Assembly (NCBI GenBank): GCA_964621615.1
Contig: CAZUMW010000031.1
Span: 1 to 57,212, forward strand
DNA from: CAZUMW01 sp964621615
GTDB taxonomy: Bacteria > Desulfobacterota > WTBG01 > CAIYCZ01 > CAIRTM01
Direction of reading: 5' to 3'
DNA: 57,212 nt
In this document: positions 8,990 through 17,382 of the stretch, piece by piece
Numbering within the stretch: the stretch's first letter is position 1
How the letters are laid out: each line of letters begins with the position of its first letter
The notes under the pieces: generated by a model
The model's input: the letters and a program-made list of their open reading frames with translations, nothing else
Told to the model about the DNA's origin: nothing
Database searches by the model: none
Translations under genes and position numbers: made by a program

Positions 8990-9289
8990 ATGAAAATAAA
9001 CAATGATGATTCCCTTGTCAATGTCCGATCCCTGCAGTCCCCGCAGAGCGAGAAGACTGAGACAAAAAAGCCCCGGCATAGCAGCCCCCATAATTCGGAC
9101 CAGGTTCAGCTATCCTCCCGAAGCAAAGAGTTTAACCGGATAAAGGAGGTAGTGGAGAATACTCCGGACGAGCGGGAGAATAAGGTTGCTGAGCTTAAGG
9201 CTTCCATTCAGGACGGCTCATATTCTGTAGATTCCGAGGCTGTCGCGCAGAATATGATCCAGGAACACATCATCGACCTCATTATGTAG
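8990..9289 (+). CDS. flgM: Anti-sigma28 factor FlgM
   Basis: Binds and holds sigma28 until the hook is finished, when FlgM is exported. The 99-residue protein has a disordered, charged N-terminal half and the conserved C-terminal helix region: DQVQLSSRSKEFNRIKEVV, then RENKVAELKASIQDGSYSVD and a final helix ending in HIIDLIM. The start is supported by ACGGAGAGA just upstream. A strong sigma28-type promoter precedes it, giving the usual feedback loop in which the anti-sigma factor gene is itself a target of the sigma factor. Confidence 0.9.
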   Translation: MKINNDDSLVNVRSLQSPQSEKTETKKPRHSSPHNSDQVQLSSRSKEFNRIKEVVENTPDERENKVAELKASIQDGSYSVDSEAVAQNMIQEHIIDLIM

Positions 9290-9360
9290 TTCCTTCCACT
9301 TCCCGGCAGGTCTCCAATTACCGCTTTTTATCCACCATGCACATGACCAGGGTGGATGCT

Positions 9361-9864
9361 ATGAAACAGCAATTGGATGACCTTCAGAAACTTATCCAGG
9401 ACCAGACTGAGCTCTATGAGCGGCTTCTGGCGGTGCTGCGCGAGGAGAACGGCCTTATTGTCAGCTCTTCGGTCGATGCGCTGACCGGCTGTAACAAAAA
9501 AAAGGAGGTTCTCATCTTGCACATAAAGCTCCACGACGAGTCATTTGCAAAGCTCATTGAAAAAATATATTACCGCGTAAGCGGGCGCAAAGAAACGCCC
9601 TCGCTGAGCGCGCTTATCGGAATGCTTGACGAGCCGTACCGGACACGGCTTGAATCAGCCTACTCACAGCTCAAGCGCATGATACACGAAGTAAAAGAGC
9701 TCAACAGCCATAATGAGCGGATTATCAAAGGCGCGCTGCGCACGATTAAAAGCTCGATTTCGTTTCTCGTGTCGTGCGCATCATCCGGAAGCCCTGTGTA
9801 TCAGAACAGCGGTCAGATAAAAACAGAGTCGATATCCCGCCCGCTGTTCAGCAAGGAGGCCTGA
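9361..9864 (+). CDS. flgN: Flagellar export chaperone FlgN
   Basis: Cytosolic chaperone for the hook-filament junction proteins FlgK and FlgL. The 167-residue, mostly helical protein has the FlgN family layout: a long heptad-type helix starting QQLDDLQKLIQDQTELYERLLAVLREE, and a later helix LNSHNERIIKGALRTIKSSISFL. Two upstream in-frame ATGs (9337, 9343) exist; 9361 was chosen because AGGGTGG at 9349-9355 is well spaced. It lies just before flgK, its expected client. Sequence conservation in this family is low, so position carries part of the call. Confidence 0.85.
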   Translation: MKQQLDDLQKLIQDQTELYERLLAVLREENGLIVSSSVDALTGCNKKKEVLILHIKLHDESFAKLIEKIYYRVSGRKETPSLSALIGMLDEPYRTRLESAYSQLKRMIHEVKELNSHNERIIKGALRTIKSSISFLVSCASSGSPVYQNSGQIKTESISRPLFSKEA

Positions 9865-9868
9865 TCGT

Positions 9869-12800
9869 ATGGGCATGGGCATATTTGGAGCACTGCACGT
9901 AGCGAAGGAGGGCCTGTATACCCAGCAGGCAAGCGTCAGCATTACGTCGCACAATCTGGCCAATGTCAACACTGAGGGCTACTCACGCCAGAGCCCGGTT
10001 ATCAACCCGATTACCCCGCAGGAAATCGGGGGGATTTATTTCGGGCGCGGGGCGGAAGTAGAAAAAATAACAAAAAGCTATGATGAATTTTTAAATAAAA
10101 GCATACGACATGAATCAAGTGTTCTGGGGCAGCTGGAAGTAAAGGAAAACCTGTTGGGCCAGGCTGAAATGGTTTTTAACGAAGCCTCGGAAATAGGCCT
10201 GAACAACGCGCTTAATGAATTCTGGAGCGCCTGGGAGGATGTTGCAAATCATCCTGAAGGCATACCCGAGCGAACAGAGCTGGTTACGCAGGGGGAAAAT
10301 CTCTCACGTGCATTTAAGCGTATTTATACCAGGCTTGAGGGGCTTCGATCTGATGCCAACACGCGGGTGCAGAACTATATCAGCAGGATCAATGAGCTTT
10401 CCGAGGAGATTGCCACACTCAACAGCCAGATTCTTGGAACGGAAACCTCCTCGGTTGGCAATCCCAACGATCTGACCGACCAGCGTGCGCTCAAAATAGA
10501 GCAGCTGTCAAAAATTATCGATACAACCGTCATAGCGCATCCTGATGGGCAGCTTACCGTGCTCACCACAGGAGGCAAGGCGCTCGTGTCTGAAAATCTT
10601 TACTGGGATATGTCGGTAAAGGCTGACAGCGATCTTGATAATTATTATGCCGTATATTACGGTACCGGTGACGATGCGGTCGAGATAACAGATTCTATTT
10701 CCAGCGGGTCCCTTAAAGGGCTCCTGGAAGTCAGGGACGAAATCGTTCCGGCGTTTCAGGAAAAGACCAATCAGCTTGCCGCCTCTATCGTGACCGAGGT
10801 GAATAAAATTAATTATCAGGGCTTCGGGCTCGACGGGACAACCGGTAATTATTTTTTCGCGCCAAACACCATCAGCCTTGAAAAAGGAAGCGACAACGAC
10901 GGCGGCGGGAAAATATACGGCGCTGAGGTTGTCGATCCCGCCCGGACCCTTGCAAGCGACTTTGACATACAGTTCACATCCTCTTCACCGGTAGCGGTGC
11001 AGTATGAGATGTATGATGCCCGAAACGAGCAGTATCTGTTTCATGTTGATGCGGGAAACCGTACAATCGTCTTCAATGACAGCGCCGGAGGCGGCGGTGA
11101 TGACTCGTTTGCGGCGCTGAATGAGGGGACATACACCGGCGAGCAGCTGGCTGCTGAAATCGAGGCCCGGCTGGAGGCAAAAAGCTCAACAGGACAGGAC
11201 TATACCGTAACATATGACACAGGCGACCGGGAGTTTGCCATAACCAACAACGGCGACGAAGCGCTTACCCTTAAGTGGGATGATGCCAACACAACGGCAT
11301 CGGCGTTTCTGGGCTTTGATGACAGCGCAAGCGATACGGTCGCAACCCACGGGTCGACATCGGGGAGCATAAGGCCCGGGGCGTATACCTATGCGGACAA
11401 CCTCTTTGTCATACAGACCGGCATGAACGACACCATACGCTTTGATGACGGGGACGGAAATGCTGATGCTGTTCTGAGCCAGGGGGTATACAGCGGCGCT
11501 GAGCTTGCAGCCGAAATCGAAGCGCAGCTTGAGGCAGCGGGCGGGGACAGCGAGTACACGGTCACCTATGAGCCGACGGATAAAAAATTCACCATTACCT
11601 ATGACACCTCAGGCGGAGCGAATCTGCAGCTTTTGTGGAGCGATGCGGCAACCACCGCGGCAGCAACGCTCGGGTTCGATGCGGTTGACTCGACTGTACC
11701 AGTGGGCGGCATTGATGAAAGCGACAGCGCAGGGGATTACGAATATAATTATTTTGAACGGCTGTTTACCGTCACCGACAGCAGCAATGAGATAGTGTTT
11801 GACGACGGCGGCATCGGCGGCAGCGTGACTGCCGAAATTGCGCAGGGCACCTATACCGGCGAGGAGCTTGCGGCTGAGATTGAAAAAAAGCTGGAGTCCG
11901 TGCAGGGAGCATCGGGACAGGACTATATAGTCTCTTTTGACACAAAGCAGGGGCAGTTTTCCATTATAAGCGATCCTGACAATCAGCACGATATCGATAT
12001 TAACTGGGCCGGGTCAAGTGCTGCATCGATGATGGGATTCAGCGGCACCTCGAGCATCGGTGCCGGGTCCTCCGCAACCGGAACCTTTAACCGGGGGCGC
12101 TTTGCCGAATATAAGAAGATAGATGTGTACGGCCTGGCGGCAAAAATGGCCGATGATGACGGAGCCCCTGAAAAAAGGGATGTGTTTTCAATAAATACGG
12201 TACAAAGTGCCGTTGTAAACATGTCAATGGACAGCACCACCCTGACGGATCCGGAGAAGGTAGCGGCCGCGCTTGGTATCGGCGGCAGGACGGTTTTTGA
12301 AATCGACGGATCAAACAATACGATCATTTTTGATGATGACGGTTCGCCTGGAGACGGAAACGATTATTCCATTGAAATACCCAACGGGCGGTATACAGGG
12401 GAAGCGCTTGCAGCGAAAATAGAACAGCTTATGGAGGAAAACGGGTCCGGCCAGTCCTACCGTGTCTGGTATGACAGCGACACAAACGCGTTTACATTTG
12501 CCAGCAACCCCTCCAATGCCAACGAGCTGGTTATTATGTGGGATGACCCCCAAACGACAGCAGAGTTTATCTGCGGTTACAATGAGCGGCGCTATTCCAT
12601 ACGAGAGGGTTTTAACGATGAGATTGAATTCAACGAAGGCGGGGCCAATGTAACCGCCACGCTCACTCAGGGAGCCTATACCGGAGCCGAGCTTGCCGCT
12701 GAGCTTGAGCAGCAGCTTGAAGCGGCCGGTACCGGTGAGTACAGCGTTGCCTATGACACCGATCAGCGGCGATTCACCGTTACCAACGACAGCGCCGCAA

Positions 12801-13291
12801 CGGTAAATTTTCACTGGTTTTCCGACAGCGATTCACAGCCGCTTGCGACCGCCATGGGATTTTCCTCAGACGACCTTATCGGTCCGGACAGCTCGGGAAC
12901 AAGCGATTATGTTCCGGACAGGATCCTGCCGGGCGGGTCAACCGAGAGCGAGTTTGCAACCGGAACGGTCAATGTCGGCGATAACCGCAATGCGCTTGAT
13001 ATGGCTGAGCTTCGCTACGAAAGCCTCATTGACGATGAAACGCAGTCGTTTGATTCGTATTATTCAACCATTATCGGTGACGTCGGGGCAGAGGTATCAG
13101 CCGCAAAAGGAGGTCTTACCAATCAGGAGTTTCTGATCGAGCAGTATGAGGAGCGTCGACAGTCCATTTCAGGTGTTTCAATCGATGAGGAAATGGTCAA
13201 TCTGATTAAATATCAGCAGGCATACACGGCATGTGCAAAAATGGTTACCACCCTTGATAGAATGTTGGATGATCTGCTGAGCATACGGTAA
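9869..13291 (+). CDS. flgK: Hook-associated protein 1 FlgK, repeat-expanded
   Basis: First hook-filament junction protein. The N-terminus (GALHVAKEGLYTQQASVSIT, then SHNLANVNTEGYSRQ) and C-terminus (VSIDEEMVNLIKYQQAYTACAKMV) are typical FlgK, as is the helical region to about residue 345. The protein is 1140 residues, against roughly 450-700 in most species. The extra length lies at about 390-1025 and consists of five copies of one module of about 95-120 residues. Each copy holds N-x-I-x-F-D/N, then Y-T/S-G-x-x-L-A-A-E/K-I/L-E, then Y-x-V-x-Y-D, then a W-x-D-x-x-T-T-A-like stretch and G-F. The YTG motifs begin at residues 422, 541, 662, 842 and 937. A further segment of about 60 residues sits between copies three and four. 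AAGGAGG precedes the ATG. Confidence 0.95.
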   Translation: MGMGIFGALHVAKEGLYTQQASVSITSHNLANVNTEGYSRQSPVINPITPQEIGGIYFGRGAEVEKITKSYDEFLNKSIRHESSVLGQLEVKENLLGQAEMVFNEASEIGLNNALNEFWSAWEDVANHPEGIPERTELVTQGENLSRAFKRIYTRLEGLRSDANTRVQNYISRINELSEEIATLNSQILGTETSSVGNPNDLTDQRALKIEQLSKIIDTTVIAHPDGQLTVLTTGGKALVSENLYWDMSVKADSDLDNYYAVYYGTGDDAVEITDSISSGSLKGLLEVRDEIVPAFQEKTNQLAASIVTEVNKINYQGFGLDGTTGNYFFAPNTISLEKGSDNDGGGKIYGAEVVDPARTLASDFDIQFTSSSPVAVQYEMYDARNEQYLFHVDAGNRTIVFNDSAGGGGDDSFAALNEGTYTGEQLAAEIEARLEAKSSTGQDYTVTYDTGDREFAITNNGDEALTLKWDDANTTASAFLGFDDSASDTVATHGSTSGSIRPGAYTYADNLFVIQTGMNDTIRFDDGDGNADAVLSQGVYSGAELAAEIEAQLEAAGGDSEYTVTYEPTDKKFTITYDTSGGANLQLLWSDAATTAAATLGFDAVDSTVPVGGIDESDSAGDYEYNYFERLFTVTDSSNEIVFDDGGIGGSVTAEIAQGTYTGEELAAEIEKKLESVQGASGQDYIVSFDTKQGQFSIISDPDNQHDIDINWAGSSAASMMGFSGTSSIGAGSSATGTFNRGRFAEYKKIDVYGLAAKMADDDGAPEKRDVFSINTVQSAVVNMSMDSTTLTDPEKVAAALGIGGRTVFEIDGSNNTIIFDDDGSPGDGNDYSIEIPNGRYTGEALAAKIEQLMEENGSGQSYRVWYDSDTNAFTFASNPSNANELVIMWDDPQTTAEFICGYNERRYSIREGFNDEIEFNEGGANVTATLTQGAYTGAELAAELEQQLEAAGTGEYSVAYDTDQRRFTVTNDSAATVNFHWFSDSDSQPLATAMGFSSDDLIGPDSSGTSDYVPDRILPGGSTESEFATGTVNVGDNRNALDMAELRYESLIDDETQSFDSYYSTIIGDVGAEVSAAKGGLTNQEFLIEQYEERRQSISGVSIDEEMVNLIKYQQAYTACAKMVTTLDRMLDDLLSIR
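11040..12925 (+). repeat. Five-fold intragenic repeat inside flgK
   Basis: Within flgK, a module of about 95-120 codons occurs five times, recognised at protein level by the motif YTGxxLAAEIE. The motif starts at 11132, 11489, 11852, 12392 and 12677. Copies are diverged in DNA, so this is an old duplication series rather than a recent tandem repeat or an assembly artefact. The modules should form the variable outer (D2/D3-like) part of the junction protein, facing away from the axial channel. Confidence 0.85.
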
Positions 13292-13358
13292 AAGGGACGC
13301 TGATTTTTTAGCGTGACCGCCTTCCAGGCGGGACAACTCACTACATGAGGTGTCAGAA

Positions 13359-14243
13359 ATGCGCATATCAACATCAATGATTTATAATCAGTCGATAGCC
13401 GACATAAACAGCCGGTTTGAAAAGTTTTATAATCTTCATGAGGTCGTGTCCTCCGGAAAGCGGGTAAACAGGCCGTCAGATGACCCGGTCGACTCCGGAA
13501 AGATACTGGGGTACCGGTCGCTGATAAGTTCGATTGAGCAGTTTCAGCGAAATATTGACAATGGAATTACAATGCTGCGCTATACCGAGTCGTCACTTTC
13601 CGCGGCTGATCAGATTATGAAAGACGCTAAGGTGCTGTCAGAGCAGATGGCAACCGGCAGCTACAGCGAAGAGCAGCGGGATATGCTTGTGGTTCAGGCT
13701 GAGCAGCTGTACGATCAGCTTATGAAGGCCGGCAATACAAAAATAATGGACCGGTATATTTTCTCCGGATTTAAAACCGACACAAAGCCGTTTACCCGGG
13801 ATAATGATTACAATATCAGCTATCACGGCGATACGGGCAGCATCCGTGTTGCGGTACAGCAAAACGTTGAGGTTACGGTAAATACTACTGGACAACAGGC
13901 GTTTATTGATGGTACAAATTGCTTCGATATTCTAAAAGACCTCCGGAAAGCGCTCAGCGAAAACGATCAGGCTGAAATCGGCGTTATACTTGAAAGAATC
14001 GATGACGCAATGAACGATATCAGCAAAGAGCGGGCCCGGGTGGGCACATCGCTGAAGGAAATGGAATCCTCGAAGATGATACTTGAGGAGATGAATCTCG
14101 GAACCACCGAGCTTCTTTCAAACACCGAGGATGCCGATGTCGTTGAGGCGGTGACAAACCTGAAGGAAATGGAGGTCGCATTTGAAGCTGCGCTCAAGAG
14201 CACCGACCTGATTACGTCGCTGTCTCTTGCTAAATTCATGTAA
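13359..14243 (+). CDS. flgL: Hook-associated protein 3 FlgL
   Basis: Second hook-filament junction protein, joining FlgK to flagellin. The 294-residue product has the flagellin-type ends: MRISTSMIYNQSIADINSRF and VNRPSDDPVDSGKILGYRS at the N-terminus, and the C-terminal helix NLKEMEVAFEAALKSTDLITSLSLAKFM. A GTG at 13350 is in frame, but ATG 13359 gives the canonical MRIS start with GAGGTG six bases ahead. The 67-nt gap after flgK holds small stems (ACGCT/AGCGT and CCGCC/GGCGG) but no clear terminator. csrA follows 19 nt later. Confidence 0.95.
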   Translation: MRISTSMIYNQSIADINSRFEKFYNLHEVVSSGKRVNRPSDDPVDSGKILGYRSLISSIEQFQRNIDNGITMLRYTESSLSAADQIMKDAKVLSEQMATGSYSEEQRDMLVVQAEQLYDQLMKAGNTKIMDRYIFSGFKTDTKPFTRDNDYNISYHGDTGSIRVAVQQNVEVTVNTTGQQAFIDGTNCFDILKDLRKALSENDQAEIGVILERIDDAMNDISKERARVGTSLKEMESSKMILEEMNLGTTELLSNTEDADVVEAVTNLKEMEVAFEAALKSTDLITSLSLAKFM

Positions 14244-14262
14244 CCTCTGCAGTGATAAATCG

Positions 14263-14496
14263 ATGCTTGTACTTACCCGGAAGGCCGGCGAGAAGGTTCA
14301 GATTGGTGACGATATCACCATACTTATTATGGATATTAAAGGCAAGCAGGTACGCCTGGGCATCGACGCACCCTCTCACGTAAAAGTGCACCGCGAAGAG
14401 ATTTATCAGCGCATTCAGGAAGAGAACATACAGGCGTCAAATATTGATGTGAGCGACTTTAATACGGTCGCGGACCTGCTTGAAAAAAAGGAATAA
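14263..14496 (+). CDS. csrA: Carbon storage regulator CsrA
   Basis: RNA-binding dimer that represses or stabilises target mRNAs by binding GGA motifs, classically flagellin mRNA. The 77-residue protein opens with MLVLTRKAGEKVQIGDDITI and continues VRLGIDAPSHVKVHREEIYQRI, all diagnostic. The C-terminal tail (about 60-77) is longer than in E. coli CsrA (61 residues), as in Bacillus and deltaproteobacteria that pair CsrA with FliW. The longer frame starting at 14227 is not used. fliW follows with its ribosome site overlapping the csrA stop region. Confidence 0.97.
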   Translation: MLVLTRKAGEKVQIGDDITILIMDIKGKQVRLGIDAPSHVKVHREEIYQRIQEENIQASNIDVSDFNTVADLLEKKE

Positions 14497-14509
14497 AAAG
14501 GAGGCGACG

Positions 14510-14959
14510 TTGAAACTTGTCACCTCGCGGTTCGGCGAGCTTGAAATCGATGAGTCACGGGTTATCACCTTTCCCGATGGAATTCTGGGGTTTCCGCAAT
14601 ACCGGAAATATGTTTTGGTCGATAAGGACTCCCGGAAGCCGCTCAAGTGGCTGCAGTCGGTTGAAAATGGTGAGCTTGCGTTTGTTATTGCCGATCCGTC
14701 CCAGCTTGTTGCCGACTATACCGTAGAGGTGGCGCCTGAAGATATCGCCCCGCTCGAGCTTTCTTCGCCAGAAAAAGCGATTGTGTTGTGCCTGGTTACG
14801 ATCGGCAAGGGCGGCAGCTCCATCACGGCAAATCTTGTCGGCCCCATTATCATTAATCCTGACAACATGATCGCCAGGCAGGTTATTCTCAACAACAACC
14901 TCTATAGCGTTAAGCACGATATTATGGCATCAGCCGGCCGGCGAACGGCAGAATCGTGA
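14510..14959 (+). CDS. fliW: Flagellar assembly factor FliW
   Basis: Protein antagonist of CsrA; it binds CsrA allosterically and is displaced by flagellin, forming a homeostatic loop. The 149-residue product has the family motifs GELEIDESRVITFPDGILGFP near the N-terminus, then ENGELAFVIADP, and a C-terminal GPIIINPDNMIARQVILNN. The start is a TTG at 14510: AAGGAGG at 14498-14503 lies six to seven bases upstream, and it gives the normal family N-terminus KLVTSRFGE. An ATG at 14480 would place this ribosome site inside the gene. The rare start may lower FliW yield relative to CsrA. Confidence 0.95.
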   Translation: MKLVTSRFGELEIDESRVITFPDGILGFPQYRKYVLVDKDSRKPLKWLQSVENGELAFVIADPSQLVADYTVEVAPEDIAPLELSSPEKAIVLCLVTIGKGGSSITANLVGPIIINPDNMIARQVILNNNLYSVKHDIMASAGRRTAES

Positions 14960-14988
14960 AATTCACATTGTTTAGCACCCTGTTGTTT

Positions 14989-15999
14989 TTATTCCAGGAC
15001 ACCGTCAACCTTTGCATTGCACCCCGGGCACAAGCCACCTGATATATTATTTTCCCGTATGCAGAAGCCGTATCTGCCGATCAGTTTTGATCCGCACTGA
15101 TGACAGTAGGTGTTTTCACCGTCCTGCCCTCTGATGTTGCCGGTGTAAACGTAGCGAAGCCCTTTTTCGTAGCCGATGTTCTGTGCGTGTATCAGCATGT
15201 CGGCTGTTGTCGGCGGCCGGTCGGTCATTTGATACGTGGGATAAAATGCTGTTACGTGCCATGGTATGTCTGTGCCGGTATCTGCGATAAAGCCGGAGAT
15301 GCTTTCCAGCTCATCAGCCGTATCATTATACCCGGATATTATCAGCGTAGTCACCTCCACCCAGATGCCGAGCTGCTTATAGGTGCGGATTGTTTCCAGC
15401 ACCGGATCAAGCCGGGCGCCGCATATCTGCCGGTAGGTATCATTTGAGAAACACTTGAGATCGACATTTGCCGCATCAAGATACGGGGCGATTGTTTCTA
15501 TTGCCTCCCTGCCGGTAAAACCGTTTGTGACAAATACATTGCGTATGCCCGCCTGACGGGCCAGCTTAGCAATATCGAGAGCGTACTCAAAATAAATGGT
15601 GGGCTCGGTGTAGGTGTAGGCTATGCTTTGACAGCCGTAGCCCTGTGCTGCGCGAACAATGTCTTCGGGCGACCGGTCCGTACCGGGGATCGGACCGCCG
15701 GAGCGCGGATACTGGGATATATCGGAATTCTGGCAGTGTTTGCAGGTTAAATTGCATCCGACTGTTGCGATTGAATAGCTGATAGAGCCGGGAAGAAAAT
15801 GAAAAAGCGGCTTTTTTTCTATCGGGTCGGCATTTTCCGCAATAGCCTTTCCGTATACAAGGGTTTCAAGAGTACCATTGCGGTTTTCCCTGACACCGCA
15901 GAGCCCGCGGGCACCGTTTTTTATTGTGCACCCGTGAGGGCACAGGCTGCAGCTGACCGAATTATCTTCAAGCCGTGTGTAAAAGAGCGCTTCTTTCAT
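14989..15999 (-). CDS. amrS: AmmeMemoRadiSam system radical SAM enzyme
   Basis: Radical SAM enzyme of the PflA-like AmmeMemoRadiSam family; the reaction is not firmly known. The 336-residue protein has an N-terminal cysteine box (SCSLCPHGCTIKNGARGLCGVREN), the radical SAM cluster motif CNLTCKHC (C82, C86, C89), the family block AYTYTEPTIYFEY, and a C-terminal CHQCGSKLIGRYGF with a second pair of cysteines (CPGC) that may bind a metal. Its usual partners, AMMECR1-like AmrA and Memo-like AmrB, are not in the window. It is downstream of the speD-speE-methyltransferase genes, separated by 116 nt, and convergent with fliW. Confidence 0.88.
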   Translation of the reverse strand: MKEALFYTRLEDNSVSCSLCPHGCTIKNGARGLCGVRENRNGTLETLVYGKAIAENADPIEKKPLFHFLPGSISYSIATVGCNLTCKHCQNSDISQYPRSGGPIPGTDRSPEDIVRAAQGYGCQSIAYTYTEPTIYFEYALDIAKLARQAGIRNVFVTNGFTGREAIETIAPYLDAANVDLKCFSNDTYRQICGARLDPVLETIRTYKQLGIWVEVTTLIISGYNDTADELESISGFIADTGTDIPWHVTAFYPTYQMTDRPPTTADMLIHAQNIGYEKGLRYVYTGNIRGQDGENTYCHQCGSKLIGRYGFCIRENNISGGLCPGCNAKVDGVLE

Positions 16000-16115
16000 G
16001 GTGTGGATCCTCTGTGCTGATGTATGGCTGCATCAGCTTTTGTATAATTTTTTTGGCCGTGTTGTTTTTTTTAGAATAATAACATCCATACAGCAAGTCA
16101 AGGAGGCGCACGGGG

Positions 16116-17375
16116 CTATGTGCCGAGGCTCAGCAGAACAACGGTTTCCACATGATGGGTTTGCGGAAACATATCCAGAGGCTGGATGCGGCGTATTCTG
16201 TAGCCGCCGGCGATAAGGCTCTTAAGGTCGCGGGCAAGAGTAGGGGGGCTGCAGGAGACATACACGATCAGGTGCGGCTGGTGCTCGAGAACCGCGGTCA
16301 GGGTTGCAGCGGTGCAGCCCTGCCGGGGCGGGTTTAGCAGAAATGCATCTCCCCGGTAGCGGGTCAGGTGGACAGGAAATGCCTTGCTGTCAGCCTGTAT
16401 AAATGTGCACCCGCTCACATTGTTAATCTCAGCATTTTTGCGAGCCAGCTGTATGGATCGTCTGCTTATGTCCAAACCGGTAACCGAAACGCCGCCGGAT
16501 GCAAGGAACAGGCTGAAGTTGCCGCTGCCGCAGTACAGATCGATAACGGTTTCAGGCCCGAATTCAGACAGCCATGAGCGCACGATTTCGATCATGCGCT
16601 CATTTTGTCCGGGGTTAACCTGTGAAAACACATCGTGGCGGCGCTGGAAATAAAAGTCCAGAATTCGCTCAAAAGCCGGCTCGCTTTTCGGCTCAATCAT
16701 ATCGGTGCGGGGGTTGTAGCGCGCCTCGAGCATGATATCCGGACCAGCACATGAAATCGTGACCGGCTGTGACGGTTCGCTGCTGGTGAGCTTTACCTCC
16801 TGTATGGCACGAAGCTCCGGAGCGCCTGCTGTCAGCTCGCGGTGAAGCGCTGCAAGCGCCCGGTTGATTTCATCAGACAGCAGCATGCACGTTGAAATCG
16901 GTACGATATCATGAGTTTTTGCCTGATAGTAGCCAAGCGCCGGCTCAGGCTTCTGCGCTACTTTTATGGTTGCGCGCCGGCGGTAATTGAAATGCTTCGT
17001 GGACGGGATGAGCTCAAGCGGGGTGTCGGCTTCTATACCGCCGATTCGATTAAGGCAGTCCTCGAGAACCGCTTTTTTGGCGTCGCACTGGCGCTCGTAT
17101 GTCATGTGCTGCCACTGGCAGCCGCCGCAGCGTTGAAACAGCGGACATGCAGGGGTGATGCGACAGGGTGAGGGCTCATCGACGGTGAGCAGCGATGCGC
17201 GAATATAGTGTCGTTTTATGTCTGAAGCCGCAGCAGCGACTGTTTCTCCGGGAATGACATAATCGACAAAACAGGCACGCGAGCCGTGGTGGCAGAGACC
17301 GGAGCCCCCGTGAAGAAGCTTGTCAACGTAAAGCCTCAGGCGGCTGCCCGTATGAATATTTTCTTTGTTTGACAT
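16116..17375 (-). CDS. 23S rRNA/tRNA uracil-C5 methyltransferase, TrmA/RlmD family
   Basis: SAM-dependent enzyme that methylates C5 of a uridine in rRNA or tRNA; the exact target cannot be read from sequence. Of 419 residues, the N-terminus is a TRAM-like RNA-binding domain (about 8-60). Four cysteines, C77, C83, C86 and C163, match the iron-sulfur cluster ligands of RlmD-type enzymes. The SAM site is DLYCGSGNFSL, followed by LNPPRQG (the first residue is usually Asp, here Asn) and the catalytic SCSPPTLARDL (Cys375). A TTG at 17393 would overlap speE; I chose the ATG at 17375, seven bases after the speE stop, so the gene is likely in the speDE operon. Confidence 0.9.
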   Translation of the reverse strand: MSNKENIHTGSRLRLYVDKLLHGGSGLCHHGSRACFVDYVIPGETVAAAASDIKRHYIRASLLTVDEPSPCRITPACPLFQRCGGCQWQHMTYERQCDAKKAVLEDCLNRIGGIEADTPLELIPSTKHFNYRRRATIKVAQKPEPALGYYQAKTHDIVPISTCMLLSDEINRALAALHRELTAGAPELRAIQEVKLTSSEPSQPVTISCAGPDIMLEARYNPRTDMIEPKSEPAFERILDFYFQRRHDVFSQVNPGQNERMIEIVRSWLSEFGPETVIDLYCGSGNFSLFLASGGVSVTGLDISRRSIQLARKNAEINNVSGCTFIQADSKAFPVHLTRYRGDAFLLNPPRQGCTAATLTAVLEHQPHLIVYVSCSPPTLARDLKSLIAGGYRIRRIQPLDMFPQTHHVETVVLLSLGT

Positions 17376-17382
17376 GCCGGAG

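Noticed and set aside
12311..12814. Minus-strand frame opposite the flgK repeats
   Set aside because: Its Gly/Val-rich sequence simply mirrors the Asp/Thr-rich repeats of FlgK.
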